Positions 34,205-44,600 of a stretch of DNA of 64,000 bases are shown here, piece after piece. The stretch is taken from NCBI GenBank assembly GCA_964410945.1, contig CAYPJE010000001.1, forward strand, positions 62,001 to 126,000. Direction: 5' to 3'. Each line of letters starts with the position of its first letter. Positions within the stretch are counted from its first letter, which is position 1. The translations under genes and the position numbers were made by a program. This DNA comes from CAYPJE01 sp964410945 (GTDB lineage: Bacteria > Fidelibacterota > Marinisomatia > Marinisomatales > TCS56). Under the pieces are notes generated by a model. The model had not been told where the DNA came from and did not search any database. It worked only from the letters and a program-made list of their open reading frames with translations.

Positions 34205-35929
34205 TTACTTCCTTTGTTTACCGGATTTTTTTTGAACCGGCTTATCCGCCGCTGCAGGCAGGCTTGAATGTTGCGGTGTTAAATATTTCTGCTGAAGGAT
34301 AGTCAGCACATTGAAGAGGGTATAATAAAGATTTAATCCGGAGGGGAAATTATTGAACAGCAGCATGAAAAACCCGGTCATGAAATAAGACATGTATTTC
34401 TGTTGGCCCGAAGCCTGGGTCGGCATCATCCTCTGCTGGATAAACATTGAGACACCCATAATAATTGGCAGGACGCTGACCTGATCACCGTAAATGGGGA
34501 TGGAGAAAGGCAGGTAGAAAATAGTGTCAGGACTGGAAAGATCTTTTATCCACCAAATGAACTCGGCGCCACGCAACTCGATTGTTGAACGGAACACCTG
34601 GAAAAGGGCAAAAAGCAGGGGCATCTGCAACAGCAAGGGCAGGCAACCACCCAGCGGGTTGACACCATGCTCCTTATAAAGCTTCATTGTTTCTTCATTC
34701 AGCTTTTGTGGATTATTTTGATATTTTTCCTTCAGTTCGTTAACCAGGGGTTGAATGGCCTGCATTTCCTTGGTTGATTGATGGCTTTTCTTGGTGAGGG
34801 GATAGACAAGAATTTTTACAAGTACGGCAAAAATAATTAGAACGATTCCATAATTAGGAATACTGTTATGCATTTTTACCAGTAGAAAGAGCACACCTTT
34901 GGCAATCGGACGGATAAACGACCACCCAAAATTCATAATTTTCTCAAGCTCTACCCCAAGACCTTTAACGCGCTGATACTCCAGGGGGCCAAGATATACT
35001 TTTATTTTCGAAGGCGTATACGAGTTTTGAGCGATGGAGGCGGAATAGATAGAAGTTTTAACTTTACTACCGTTGGTGGCGATCCCACCCATTTCAGCAT
35101 AGGGCGCGACCTGATCCGAGATTAGGGCCACAGCAAAGTATTTTGTGCGAATAGCCACCCAATTAGTCTGGCCGATCAGGCGTTCCAGTTTGAGCTTATC
35201 TTTGGCGCGCGGTGTTGTGAGCTCGCCGGCCTGATAAACATATCCTTTGAAATAAGTATGGTCGTCCTTGATGTTTTTCTCAGTTCCCGGCAATCCGTTG
35301 GGCCATTTAACAGTGTAGGTTCCCTGTGATACCAGATCCGATGCGGCGCTTAAATCCATTACGACATCGATTTGGTAGGTTTCAGGTATAAAAACCAGTT
35401 GTTTGGTAATTTTCCGGCCGTTGTAAAATGTATAAAACCCAATCCGGAGCTCCCGGTCATTCACATCAAATGAAGTTGTTTTGGTGTCATAATTCCAGGC
35501 GTTGTTGAGCGCGACCGGCTGCCCATCCAATGTTGATATAAAGGAGACGGCCAGGTTGTTGCTGTTAGCCGAATTGATTAGTTCAACCGCCGATGAATCA
35601 TGTTTCTGATAGGTTTTTAACTTGAATGAAGTAATAGAGCCGCCACCACGATTGGAGATTTCGGCTGTATATAAAGGATGGTTGATTTTAAAGGTTTTCT
35701 CTTCGGATGAGATCAGTGCTTCTTCGTCTTGGGGTTCAACAACTGCCGCGGGCGTGCTGTTGTTTTCAGGTGTGACTGCTGGTGCGGCTGTTGTCGGGCT
35801 GTCGCCGGTAGAAGGGGTGGGTGGGGCAACGTCTTCAGTCTGAACCGGGGCCACTTTTTCCATGTAGAAGGGCCAGGCGAAAATTACCAGAGCAATTAAA
35901 ATAAAGGCGATAACTGTATTTTTGTCCAT
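34205..35929 (-). CDS. yidC: Membrane protein insertase YidC
   Basis: This 574-residue Gram-negative-type YidC has a first membrane helix TVIAFILIALVIFAWPFYM and a low-complexity Pro/Thr segment (about 30-65). A large periplasmic beta-supersandwich domain (about 70-335) follows, then the conserved insertase core of five helices, including NPLGGCLPLLLQMPLLFALF and a basic tail. It inserts proteins into the inner membrane with or without Sec. It is 3 nt from the stop of yidD in the rpmH-yidD-yidC-mnmE-mnmG order. Confidence 0.97.
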   Translation of the reverse strand: MDKNTVIAFILIALVIFAWPFYMEKVAPVQTEDVAPPTPSTGDSPTTAAPAVTPENNSTPAAVVEPQDEEALISSEEKTFKINHPLYTAEISNRGGGSITSFKLKTYQKHDSSAVELINSANSNNLAVSFISTLDGQPVALNNAWNYDTKTTSFDVNDRELRIGFYTFYNGRKITKQLVFIPETYQIDVVMDLSAASDLVSQGTYTVKWPNGLPGTEKNIKDDHTYFKGYVYQAGELTTPRAKDKLKLERLIGQTNWVAIRTKYFAVALISDQVAPYAEMGGIATNGSKVKTSIYSASIAQNSYTPSKIKVYLGPLEYQRVKGLGVELEKIMNFGWSFIRPIAKGVLFLLVKMHNSIPNYGIVLIIFAVLVKILVYPLTKKSHQSTKEMQAIQPLVNELKEKYQNNPQKLNEETMKLYKEHGVNPLGGCLPLLLQMPLLFALFQVFRSTIELRGAEFIWWIKDLSSPDTIFYLPFSIPIYGDQVSVLPIIMGVSMFIQQRMMPTQASGQQKYMSYFMTGFFMLLFNNFPSGLNLYYTLFNVLTILQQKYLTPQHSSLPAAADKPVQKKSGKQRK

Positions 35930-35932
35930 AGT

Positions 35933-36121
35933 TTACAAGGGGTCATACCCACCGGGGTGGTAGGGGTGACATTTAGATATTCGTTTAATTGTTAATTTGG
36001 CTGCTTTATGGAAAGGCTTACTCCCAAAAGCTTCCAGCGCATAACTGCTGCAGGTGGGGTAAAAACGACAATTGCTGCCAACCAAAGGCGATATAAACAG
36101 TCTATAAATGCGAATAAGCAC
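35933..36121 (-). CDS. yidD: Membrane protein insertion efficiency factor YidD
   Basis: This 62-residue small protein has the family core LFISPLVGSNCRFYPTCSSYA followed by HPGGYDPL, with three conserved cysteines. YidD is a membrane-associated helper of YidC. The start shown is GTG. The frame stays open upstream through about 26 codons (to 36199) that contain no ATG, GTG or TTG, and no Shine-Dalgarno is evident, so the true N-terminus is uncertain. Only 62 nt separate it from rpmH, which leaves no room for rnpA. Confidence 0.9.
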   Translation of the reverse strand: MLIRIYRLFISPLVGSNCRFYPTCSSYALEAFGSKPFHKAAKLTIKRISKCHPYHPGGYDPL

Positions 36122-36183
36122 TTTGGTTACTAACCGCAGTGCTTTATCTATAGATTTTATGATCCGGTATAAGGTTTCAGTGG

Positions 36184-36318
36184 CTAGGCTGATAAAACTT
36201 TACGCCCCTTGGCACGACGCCGGCGTAAAACATTGCGACCGCCGACCGAGGCCATACGGGCCCGGAAACCGTGCCGGTTTTTCCGTTTTCTTCTGCTGGG
36301 TTGAAACGTCCGTTTCAT
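36184..36318 (-). CDS. rpmH: 50S ribosomal protein L34
   Basis: This 44-residue basic protein begins MKRTFQPSRRKRKNRHGF and ends RAKGRKVLSA, the invariant L34 pattern. It is short but clear, with a GGAG site before the ATG. It is the first gene of the minus-strand block leaving the dnaA-proximal origin region. Confidence 0.97.
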   Translation of the reverse strand: MKRTFQPSRRKRKNRHGFRARMASVGGRNVLRRRRAKGRKVLSA

Positions 36319-36394
36319 TTCTACTCCGTTTTAAGCCCGGGAAGGTAAACAAAAAGTATTACTAATATCAACACTAATAAGGTATTACCAGCTG

Positions 36395-36502
36395 TGTGGA
36401 TAAGCAGTCCGGCCAGGATATTATTTTTCATTTCCACATTGTGATGAATAGAGATAGGTCGGTAAATTTAACCAGGGATATTTGTGGATAACTTGTGGAT
36501 AG
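36395..36502. promoter_or_regulatory. DnaA-box cluster between rpmH and dnaA (candidate oriC)
   Basis: The 36319-36494 gap has two exact DnaA boxes (TGTGGATAA at 36395 and 36483). It also has a one-mismatch box on the other strand (ATTTCCACA at 36430) and TGTGGATAG at 36494, which covers the GTG start of dnaA. Genes on both sides point away from here. This is the best single candidate for oriC or its DnaA-binding part, and the boxes should also autoregulate dnaA. Confidence 0.75.
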
Positions 36503-37856
36503 TATTATAAACACACACGACAGCCTTTGGGGCAGCACGAAAGAGGAGTTGCGGCGCACATTGCCGGATCACGCTTTCAGTACCTGGTTTGAGCCGATAA
36601 CACCAATCGCATTGACTGATACGGAACTGATCCTTGAGGTTCCCAACCAGTTCTTTTTCGAATGGATCGAAAGCCACTATAACAACCTGATTGAAAAAAC
36701 CATCGGTTCGGTTTTTAAAAATAATTTAAAGGTCAAGTATACTGTTTCTCCTGAAAATGGCAAAATTGGTGTTGATTTAAAACAACCGCAGGTTCCAGCC
36801 CGGCCAAAACCCCAGGCACCAACCCCCCATTTAAACCAGCATTACACCTTTCAGTCTTTTATTGAGGGTGCCAACAACCAGTTTGCCCGCGCCGCGGCTA
36901 CCTCGGTGGCCGAAAAACCGGGTCAGGCAAATTTCAATCCACTGGTAATTTATGGTGGAGTAGGCTTGGGAAAAACCCACCTGATGCACGCAATCGGCAA
37001 CCAGATTATTGAGACCCGCCCGGAAATGAAATTGATCTGTGCCACCAGTGAAAAATTCACCCTGGATTTCATTTCGTCAATTCAAAAGAACAACACAATT
37101 GATTTTTCCAAAAAATATCGCAATACGGATGTTTTATTAATAGATGATATACAGTTTTTCCAGAATAAGGAGCAAACCCAGGAGCAATTTTTTCACACCT
37201 TTAACGAGTTATATCAATCGGGCAAACAGATAGTGTTAACCGCTGACCGCTATCCGGGTGAGATGCAGGGTCTGCAGGACAGGCTGCTGTCCCGTTTTCA
37301 ATCCGGCCTTGCCGTTGACATTCAACCACCGGACTTTGAAGTCCGGGTGGCTATATTGATGGAAAAAGCCGAACAGAACGGCCTGGAATTACCCTATGAT
37401 ATCATCGAATTCATGGCTACCCATATCAAAAACAATATCCGTGAACTTGAAAGCACAATTATCCGGGTTTTGGCCCACTCCTCGTTGACCAATCGTGAAA
37501 TCGACATGAATATGGTTAAACAAGCCGTTAAGGAGCGACTGGATAAACAATTTGTAACAGAATTAACGATTGAAGATATAATCAGCCGGGTGGCTGAAGC
37601 CACCAACCATAAGGAAAAAGAGCTGGTCAGCAGCAGCCGAAAAAAACCGCTGGTTGAAGCACGGCAGGTAGCAATATATCTTTGTCGAGAGATCCTGGGC
37701 ACGCCACTGGTCGAGATCGGCCTGCATTTTGGCGGCCGGGACCATACCACCATATTGCACGCCTGCCGCAATATAGAGCAACGCTCCAAGAAAGAGCCGC
37801 GAATCAAGCAGTTGGTAACAAAACTGCGGCAGGAACTGACCTTCCCCTTGACTTAA
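36495..37856 (+). CDS. dnaA: Chromosomal replication initiator DnaA
   Basis: This 453-residue DnaA has domain I with FSTWFEPITPIAL near 28-40, a Pro-rich linker (about 100-115), the AAA+ core with Walker A GGVGLGKTHLMHAIG near 154 and Walker B VLLIDDIQFF near 212, and the C-terminal box-binding signature FGGRDHTTILHACR near 413. It melts oriC and is an ATP switch. The GTG start lies within the last DnaA-like box, with no other usable start codon in frame. lexA follows 32 nt downstream. Confidence 0.98.
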   Translation: MDSIINTHDSLWGSTKEELRRTLPDHAFSTWFEPITPIALTDTELILEVPNQFFFEWIESHYNNLIEKTIGSVFKNNLKVKYTVSPENGKIGVDLKQPQVPARPKPQAPTPHLNQHYTFQSFIEGANNQFARAAATSVAEKPGQANFNPLVIYGGVGLGKTHLMHAIGNQIIETRPEMKLICATSEKFTLDFISSIQKNNTIDFSKKYRNTDVLLIDDIQFFQNKEQTQEQFFHTFNELYQSGKQIVLTADRYPGEMQGLQDRLLSRFQSGLAVDIQPPDFEVRVAILMEKAEQNGLELPYDIIEFMATHIKNNIRELESTIIRVLAHSSLTNREIDMNMVKQAVKERLDKQFVTELTIEDIISRVAEATNHKEKELVSSSRKKPLVEARQVAIYLCREILGTPLVEIGLHFGGRDHTTILHACRNIEQRSKKEPRIKQLVTKLRQELTFPLT

Positions 37857-37867
37857 TTGTCTGATCG

Positions 37868-37888
37868 GGCGTACTATTTCTGTACGCC
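37868..37888. promoter_or_regulatory. Inverted repeat touching lexA start (candidate LexA operator)
   Basis: GGCGTAC-TATTTCT-GTACGCC is a perfect 7-bp inverted repeat with a 7-bp spacer, ending directly before the lexA ATG and leaving no Shine-Dalgarno. A LexA operator at its own gene would be expected here. It could instead act as an RNA hairpin over the start codon. Confidence 0.55.
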
Positions 37889-38482
37889 ATGTACCTGACA
37901 AAAAAACAATCAGCCATTCTGGATTACCTAAAGAGCTATGATTCCGACAATGGTTTTACGCCCACCTTCGAAGAAATTGCCCGCCATTTTGGTTTCAAAT
38001 CCAAGGGTACGGTATATAAACATATCAATGCCCTGAAAACAAAAGGGGTGATCAAGCAGGCCTGGAACCGGGTCCGTGGTATTGAGATCGTGGACACAGG
38101 AAATGATAATTCCTTGCCGGTTTTAGGAGTTGTGGCCGCCGGCCAGCCGATTGCTGCGGTGGAGAACCGGGAGGATATCACCGTACCACCAGAGCTGCTG
38201 GGGAGTGGCGAGCACTTTATTTTAAGGGTGAGCGGAGATTCCATGCTTGACCAGCATATCGCTGATGGCGATTATGTGGTTATCCGTCGCAAAAAAACAG
38301 CCCGTAGCGGCGACACCGTGGTGGCGTTAATTGACAAAAATGACGCAACGATAAAAACTTACTACGATCATGAAAAACAGGTTGAGCTGCGCCCGGCCCA
38401 TCCGGAGTATAAATCCCTGTTTGTTGACCGCGCCCGTTTGTCGATTGACGGAATTGTGGTTGGCGTTTTACGTAAATATTAG
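37889..38482 (+). CDS. lexA: SOS repressor LexA
   Basis: This 197-residue protein has an N-terminal winged helix (MYLTKKQSAILDYL to about 65) and the S24 autoprotease domain. The self-cleavage site is Ala84-Gly85 in VVAAGQP, with catalytic Ser118 (GDSM) and Lys156 (ATIK). It represses DNA-damage genes until activated RecA triggers cleavage. Linkage to dnaA is unusual and suggests shared transcription. No ribosome-binding site is visible, so leaderless or coupled translation is possible. Confidence 0.97.
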   Translation: MYLTKKQSAILDYLKSYDSDNGFTPTFEEIARHFGFKSKGTVYKHINALKTKGVIKQAWNRVRGIEIVDTGNDNSLPVLGVVAAGQPIAAVENREDITVPPELLGSGEHFILRVSGDSMLDQHIADGDYVVIRRKKTARSGDTVVALIDKNDATIKTYYDHEKQVELRPAHPEYKSLFVDRARLSIDGIVVGVLRKY

Positions 38483-38528
38483 CATCTATTGACGGGAGCA
38501 GGGAGCAATTGAACCAGAAATCAAGTAC

Positions 38529-38558
38529 TTGACTGGCTTTGCAACAGTTTCATATATT
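38529..38558 (+). promoter_or_regulatory. Sigma70-like promoter for the giant exported protein
   Basis: TTGACT at 38529 and TATATT at 38553 are spaced by 18 nt. A GGGCG/CGCCC hairpin follows in the leader at 38584-38598, then an AGGGAG ribosome site before the ATG at 38665. The same TTGAC-N18-TATATT arrangement occurs at 62127. Confidence 0.6.
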
Positions 38559-38664
38559 GAGTTCACTTATTATTAAAGGGGATGGGCGTCTTGCGCCCTC
38601 GTGCATGCAACAAACTGCAAACATTATTTTCGATAACAAACCTAAAGTAAAGAGGGAGACCTAC

Positions 38665-41600
38665 ATGAAACACGTTGTTAAAAACTTAACAATTTTAACT
38701 TTAATGACGCTGGTTCTGGCTACAGTAGTATTTGCTGATTCAATTGGTAGTGACGGAGACTTGCCGTTTTTACCAGTTTTAGACGGTAAATTCACTGCTT
38801 CCAGAGAAGCGGCAACTGATGGTTTTGCCGTTGGCACAAAAGCTTCTGGTGAAATCATTCGCGATTTATGGTATGGCAGTGATTTTGACGGTGATGGCCA
38901 CCAAGAAGTTCTATTGGCCTCATATGGTACTACTGGCACCGGAAGAGCCTATGTTTATGAAATCACTGGTGATAATACTGCGGAATTGTTCTTTGATACC
39001 GGCGAATTGGCTGGTGGATACACTTCATCAACACGCCATGTCAGTTATGGCGATCTTGATGGTAATGGTGAACAGGAACTTATCGTCAGTGTAAATGCAA
39101 CCGGATCAAATGGCGGGCTCTATGTCTATGAATATGATGCAACTGGCGATACAATGAGAGCGCCAATCCATCTATTCAGTGATCTGGCAGCCGCAAATCG
39201 TTGGTATGTTGAAAATTTCCATGTTGGCGATGTTGATGGTGACGGTATTCAGGAGTTAATGGTTGGAAACAACGGCTCAGCCAATGATTATGATGAATTT
39301 CTGGTTTATTCTGTCACGGCAGGTACGTTTGCCGGTGGTGATCATGTCTGGACAGAAGAATTTAAACATGAAAGAACAGATGCTACTTTCCCGCTAGGTG
39401 GATCTCCATACGGTCCTGTTACTGCTGATATGGATGGCGATGGAAATAAAGAGATTTTATTTGCAGCCTGGGATCATGGTGCAATGTTAATCGTTGAAGC
39501 TGATGCTGCTGATACCTACACAGTACATAATTACATTCAGACGGATCTGACGCTGGTTGACGATTTTGCCTTCTATGATTTTGCTCCAGCCGATTTGGAT
39601 GGCGATGGACGCGACGAAGTCTATCTGTCCATGTACAGTGGCGGTGTACTGTATTGTATTACCTGCCCCGTCGGGACCGACCTTTCGGCAATGACAACCG
39701 CCAATGTTCACACACTGGATGTCGCTGGAAATTCCGGTGGTGTCTGTACTCAGGTTGGCGACTGGGACTTAGATGGTCAGGTAGAAATCTTGGCTTCCGG
39801 CGGTGGAACGACCATAACTGTTCATGAGTACCAGGGCGGTGATCCGACGGCTGCCGCAAACTGGGTTGCGGAAACAGGCGTAACAGCCACTGGTTTCAGT
39901 GGTGTGTACGGTATGCGCTTCGCTGGCGACCTGGATGGCGATGGATTACCTGAAATTTATGGTGCCAATAGCGGTGCGGTTACCGATGCTGCCGTTGGCG
40001 TTGAGTTTGATTTTACACCGCCGGATGTATTCTTCTCGGAATATATCGAGGGCAGCAGTAGCAATAAGGCTGTTGAGATTTATAATGGAACAGGTGCAGA
40101 TATTGACCTCGATGGCTATGTTGTCAAGTTAGGTAGCAATGGCGGTGATTGGTGGAATACAGAAGAGCTGTCTGGTACTTTAACTGCAGGCGATGTATTT
40201 GTTATTGGTAATTCTTCTGCAGATGATAAAATAATTGCGGTTACCGACATTACCAGCACTATTACCTATTATAATGGCGATGATGCTGTTGGATTATTCT
40301 ACAACGGTGTACTGATTGATATAATCGGTGTTTACCTGACTGATCCTGGTTCTGCATGGGATGTTGCTGGTGTTGCCGGCGCAACAGGAGAACACACCCT
40401 TGTTCGTAAATCTACAGTGACAACAGGTAATACTGACTGGGCCGCTTCAGCAGGTACCACTACCGAAGATTCCGAGTGGGAAGTGTATGACCAGAATACA
40501 TTTAATTATCTTGGTATCCATCCCGGGGAACTTCCAAATATGCCTATAAGCGCCGCCCCGCTCAGCGAAACAGTGATTGAAATAGTTTATTCTGATTCAC
40601 TGACAACCGTTGATGTGGCTGACTTCTCATTTCTTGGAACAGTGGGCGTTACGTTTGCCACCGCCGTAGTTGATACAGACTCAACAAGCATCCTGTTGAC
40701 TGCTTCAGCCGCCATTCCCGGCGATGCCGTTGTTGATACGGTTGTTGATGCCGTCAGCGGTGCTGAACTTACGCTCTATGCCGGTATCACGCCGATCGCA
40801 GCCACCAATTCGATCAACCCTGACGGTACAATCGAAGATGGTATCACCGCCCTGTTTGTTGGTGTTGTTTCTGCCAACGATGCCTACAATAATGTATGGG
40901 TAAGCGATGCCGAAGGCGCCTACAACGGTGTCATGGTCTACGACTATGATTTTGATGCCGCGGTCGCTGTTGGTGATTCAATCCTGTTTTATGCCGAGCG
41001 CGATGAATATTATGACCTGACCGAACTGGTTGACCCGGAGTTGCTGGAAACATTGGCCACCGGTGTAGACCCATATGGTCCGTCAGTTATTGCCGGCGGG
41101 GATATCGATTCCTCCTGGACGGTTGACGATCCCGACGCCGAACCGTGGGAAGGCCAGTTGGTCGAAATCGAGGGTGCCCGCGTTGTCGGTATGGGTAATT
41201 ATTATTATTACATGACAGACGATTTCGGCGATTACATCTTCAAGGTTGGCGATAACGTTGATTACCACTTCGGTTCAGTCGCCATGGAAATGGGCCGCGA
41301 ATATGATATCGTTGGTGTCATTGATTACTCTTATGGCGAATATCGAATCAACCCGCGCGACATCACCGACGTCACCGATACGGAAGGTATCATTGGTGGT
41401 ATCGCCGGTACGATCACCAATATGGATGACGGTACCCCGGTGGCTGGCGCTACGGTCAGTCTGTGGGATATCGTTGAAAGAACCGCCACCACCGATGCAT
41501 CCGGTGAATATTTGATCTCCAACCTGGACGAAGGTCTTTATGAGGTCGAATACTGGGCCGATGGCTTCCGCGATGCCTGGTTTGGTGTTACGGTTGCTTA

Positions 41601-44600
41601 TGATGATACAGTCACGCAGGATGTTATCCTGATGACGGAAGATTCAACCCTGAATCTGGTCTATGAGACCAGCTTCGAAGCTGCTCAGGACTCCGGTGTG
41701 AATTTCTTCTCCGATGGTCCGGACTACTTCCTGGTGACTGACAAGGTCGTTGGTGATATCTATTTCACCGGTGTACAGGATACGATCTGGCCCAGCGATG
41801 GTGATGCCCTGCTGGCCCTGACGAATCCCGATAGCGGTGTCTATGACCACGATCAGTTCGCCTATTGGTTCTCCACCGATTATTTTGAGACAACCAACAT
41901 GCCCTATGGAACAGTAACCCTGAACATGGATATGTGGTGGGGCACCGAATACGACTGGGATTTTGTCTATGTTGGTGCAATCATCGATGATGGTTTCTTC
42001 TATTATTCAGAAGAGTTCACCGGACATTCCGCTGGCTGGGAAGACCTTGCAATTGATATCTCCTGGGTCCTGGATGGCGGAAACACCTATTTCTATCCCT
42101 GCGTAGTGTTTTTCTCTGATACCTACGTGAAGGAAGGTTTTGGTGTTGCCATAGATGATATGTGGGTCGAATACGACAGCCACTATCTGGCACCGGTCGA
42201 GAACCTGGCTGCCTCCAGTTATTCCGCCGCAATGGAATTAACATGGGATGAACCGGCCAGTCATGGCACGGCCGTCTATAATCTTAAGAAAATCGATCTT
42301 AAGAATCCTTATAAGGAAGCTACTGCTGAGAACGAGAACCAGCTCGAAGGCCGCCGTGGTGAATTGAAATCAATTGAGAAAGTCACGATAGAACATCCTT
42401 ACGAGAATGTTGCCCGTGAATTCGTTGATTACAAAGTTTACCGTGAAGACGTACCCTTCGACGCCGATGGCCCGGAATATCTGGCCAACGTTTCCGGCGG
42501 TTCCTACACCGATGCTTCCGCTGTAGACGGTAATTACTACACCTACTTCGTCACATCTATGTACGAACAGGGTGAAAGTATGGACGAAGCTGTTGAAGCT
42601 TACGCCGGTGTTGTAACTCAGGTCGTACCTGGTGTTACCGATTTCGAAGGTCTGTCCGGTGATCTTCCAACCGGTTGGACAGCCTACACCAACAATCCCT
42701 ACGGAATTACCTGGGTAACTGGTGACTCCGCTGCCGCCGAAGGTTCTTTTGCCGTCGGCTCTGGTTCTGAATGGCCGGCCAATGACCATACCGATTTCGC
42801 TTACGTGGAATATGGTCATGGCAATGGTTATACCTTCGAAGCTATCCTGGTATCACCGTTCTACGATGCTACTGATATGCACTCCGCCTTTACCACTTTT
42901 GCCGGTTACGAGCAGGGGTATGGCGACTTCATGGGTTATACCGAAGCACTATTGCTGGCCCGTGTGGATCTTGGTGAATGGGAACTCGTCACCGATTTCT
43001 CCTATGATCACTATGAAGGCTGGGTAGACTATACTGAAGATATTGCCGGACTGGTTTCCGGTGAAGAATATGTTCAGTTCGCGTTCTATTATTTCCACTA
43101 TGGACCAGCCCTGTCCGGTGCCGGAAACGGTATGGCAGTCGATGATTTCGACTTCTACTCCCTGCCCGGTCCGACCAACCTGGTTGCTACCGGTATTGCC
43201 GGTGCGGTCGATCTGACCTGGGATTCCCCCTCCCGCGCCGAAGCACAGCTACCGGAACTCAAACTGGAAGCCCAACAGGCCAACGATGTTGAAAACAGTG
43301 AACTGCTTTCAAACCGCGGTGCAAGCTGTTTCAACCAGTCACTTGGCATGGCTTATTATTATTCCGGTTGGACTGATTCACTAAGTGGACCGGCCTCGCT
43401 ATTTACCTTCCCCGCCGGTGAAATGACACTGGAAGAAGTGTTCTTCTATGTCTACATGCCCAGCACCAGCCCCTTCTACGGAACGACTGGTACAATCGAA
43501 TGGGTTGTTTCCGAGGCTGATATAAATGGTGTTTCCATTGATACAATCGCCTCTGGTTATATAAGCGATGTGATGGGTGGTACCGGATATTGGGCTGCTG
43601 ACCTGACCGGCCTGGTTTTCATGGCCAGCGATACCAACTTCCTAAAGGTTGCCATGCGTCCGATGACGTCAGACGGTGCCGGCGAATTCCTGCCCTACAT
43701 CCTTGGTGATGGCAACGATGATGCTGCCTATGCCATGATGAGTGGTTCGGACAGTGCCGGTGTGTTTGGCCCGTATTATACCAACTTTGAGCTTGGTATT
43801 TGCGGTACACCACAACCACCGCCATCGACCTACAATGTATACCGTGACGGTATGCCGGTTGCTATTGGTGTTGAGTCAAACAGCTACACGGATGCTGATA
43901 TCTACGCCTTCGTGGATTATGAATACTATGTCACCTCTTACATACCGATCTGGAGCGCATCCGATGATGCCGGCAGCTGGTATCTGGTTGACACAGACAG
44001 TTCGAATCATGCTGTTGCTCAAGGATTGAATAATCCTCCGTCCGAACCGACGTTGATTATTCCGGCCGACAGTTCGGTGATCGATATTACCAGCGCTACG
44101 CTGGCAATGTCTTCCAGCTTTGTCTTTGGTGCCGCCACTGATGCCGACACGTCACAGACCCTGACCTACGAATTCGAGTTGATCCTGGGTACTTCCACCT
44201 GGAATATCAGTATCACCGATCCGTTGATTGCCTCAGTGCCCAACCAGGAAATCTATGATGCCATGGTAGCACAGAGCGTTACCTCGTTGACCGGTACCTG
44301 GAATGTTTCAGCCTCGGACGGAATCGATGCTACTCCGGCCTCTAATGGTCCGTTGACGATCACGTTTGACATCTCTACCGTAGGTGTGGATGAAGATGCG
44401 GCAGTTCCCGATGTATTTGCCTTACATCAGAACTATCCGAACCCGTTCAACCCGACCACGACGATTGCTTTTGACGTTCCCGAACTGAGCAATGTCCGGA
44501 TTGACATCTACAACCTGCTGGGCCAGAAAGTCAGAACGCTGGTAAGCGGACAGCATGAAGCTGCTTATTATACCGTAAACTGGAATGGAACCAATGACTT

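Noticed and set aside
42370..42819. 149-codon minus-strand frame inside the giant exported protein gene
   Set aside because: It lies opposite the jelly-roll modules and has no domain; it is a product of codon bias in the real gene.
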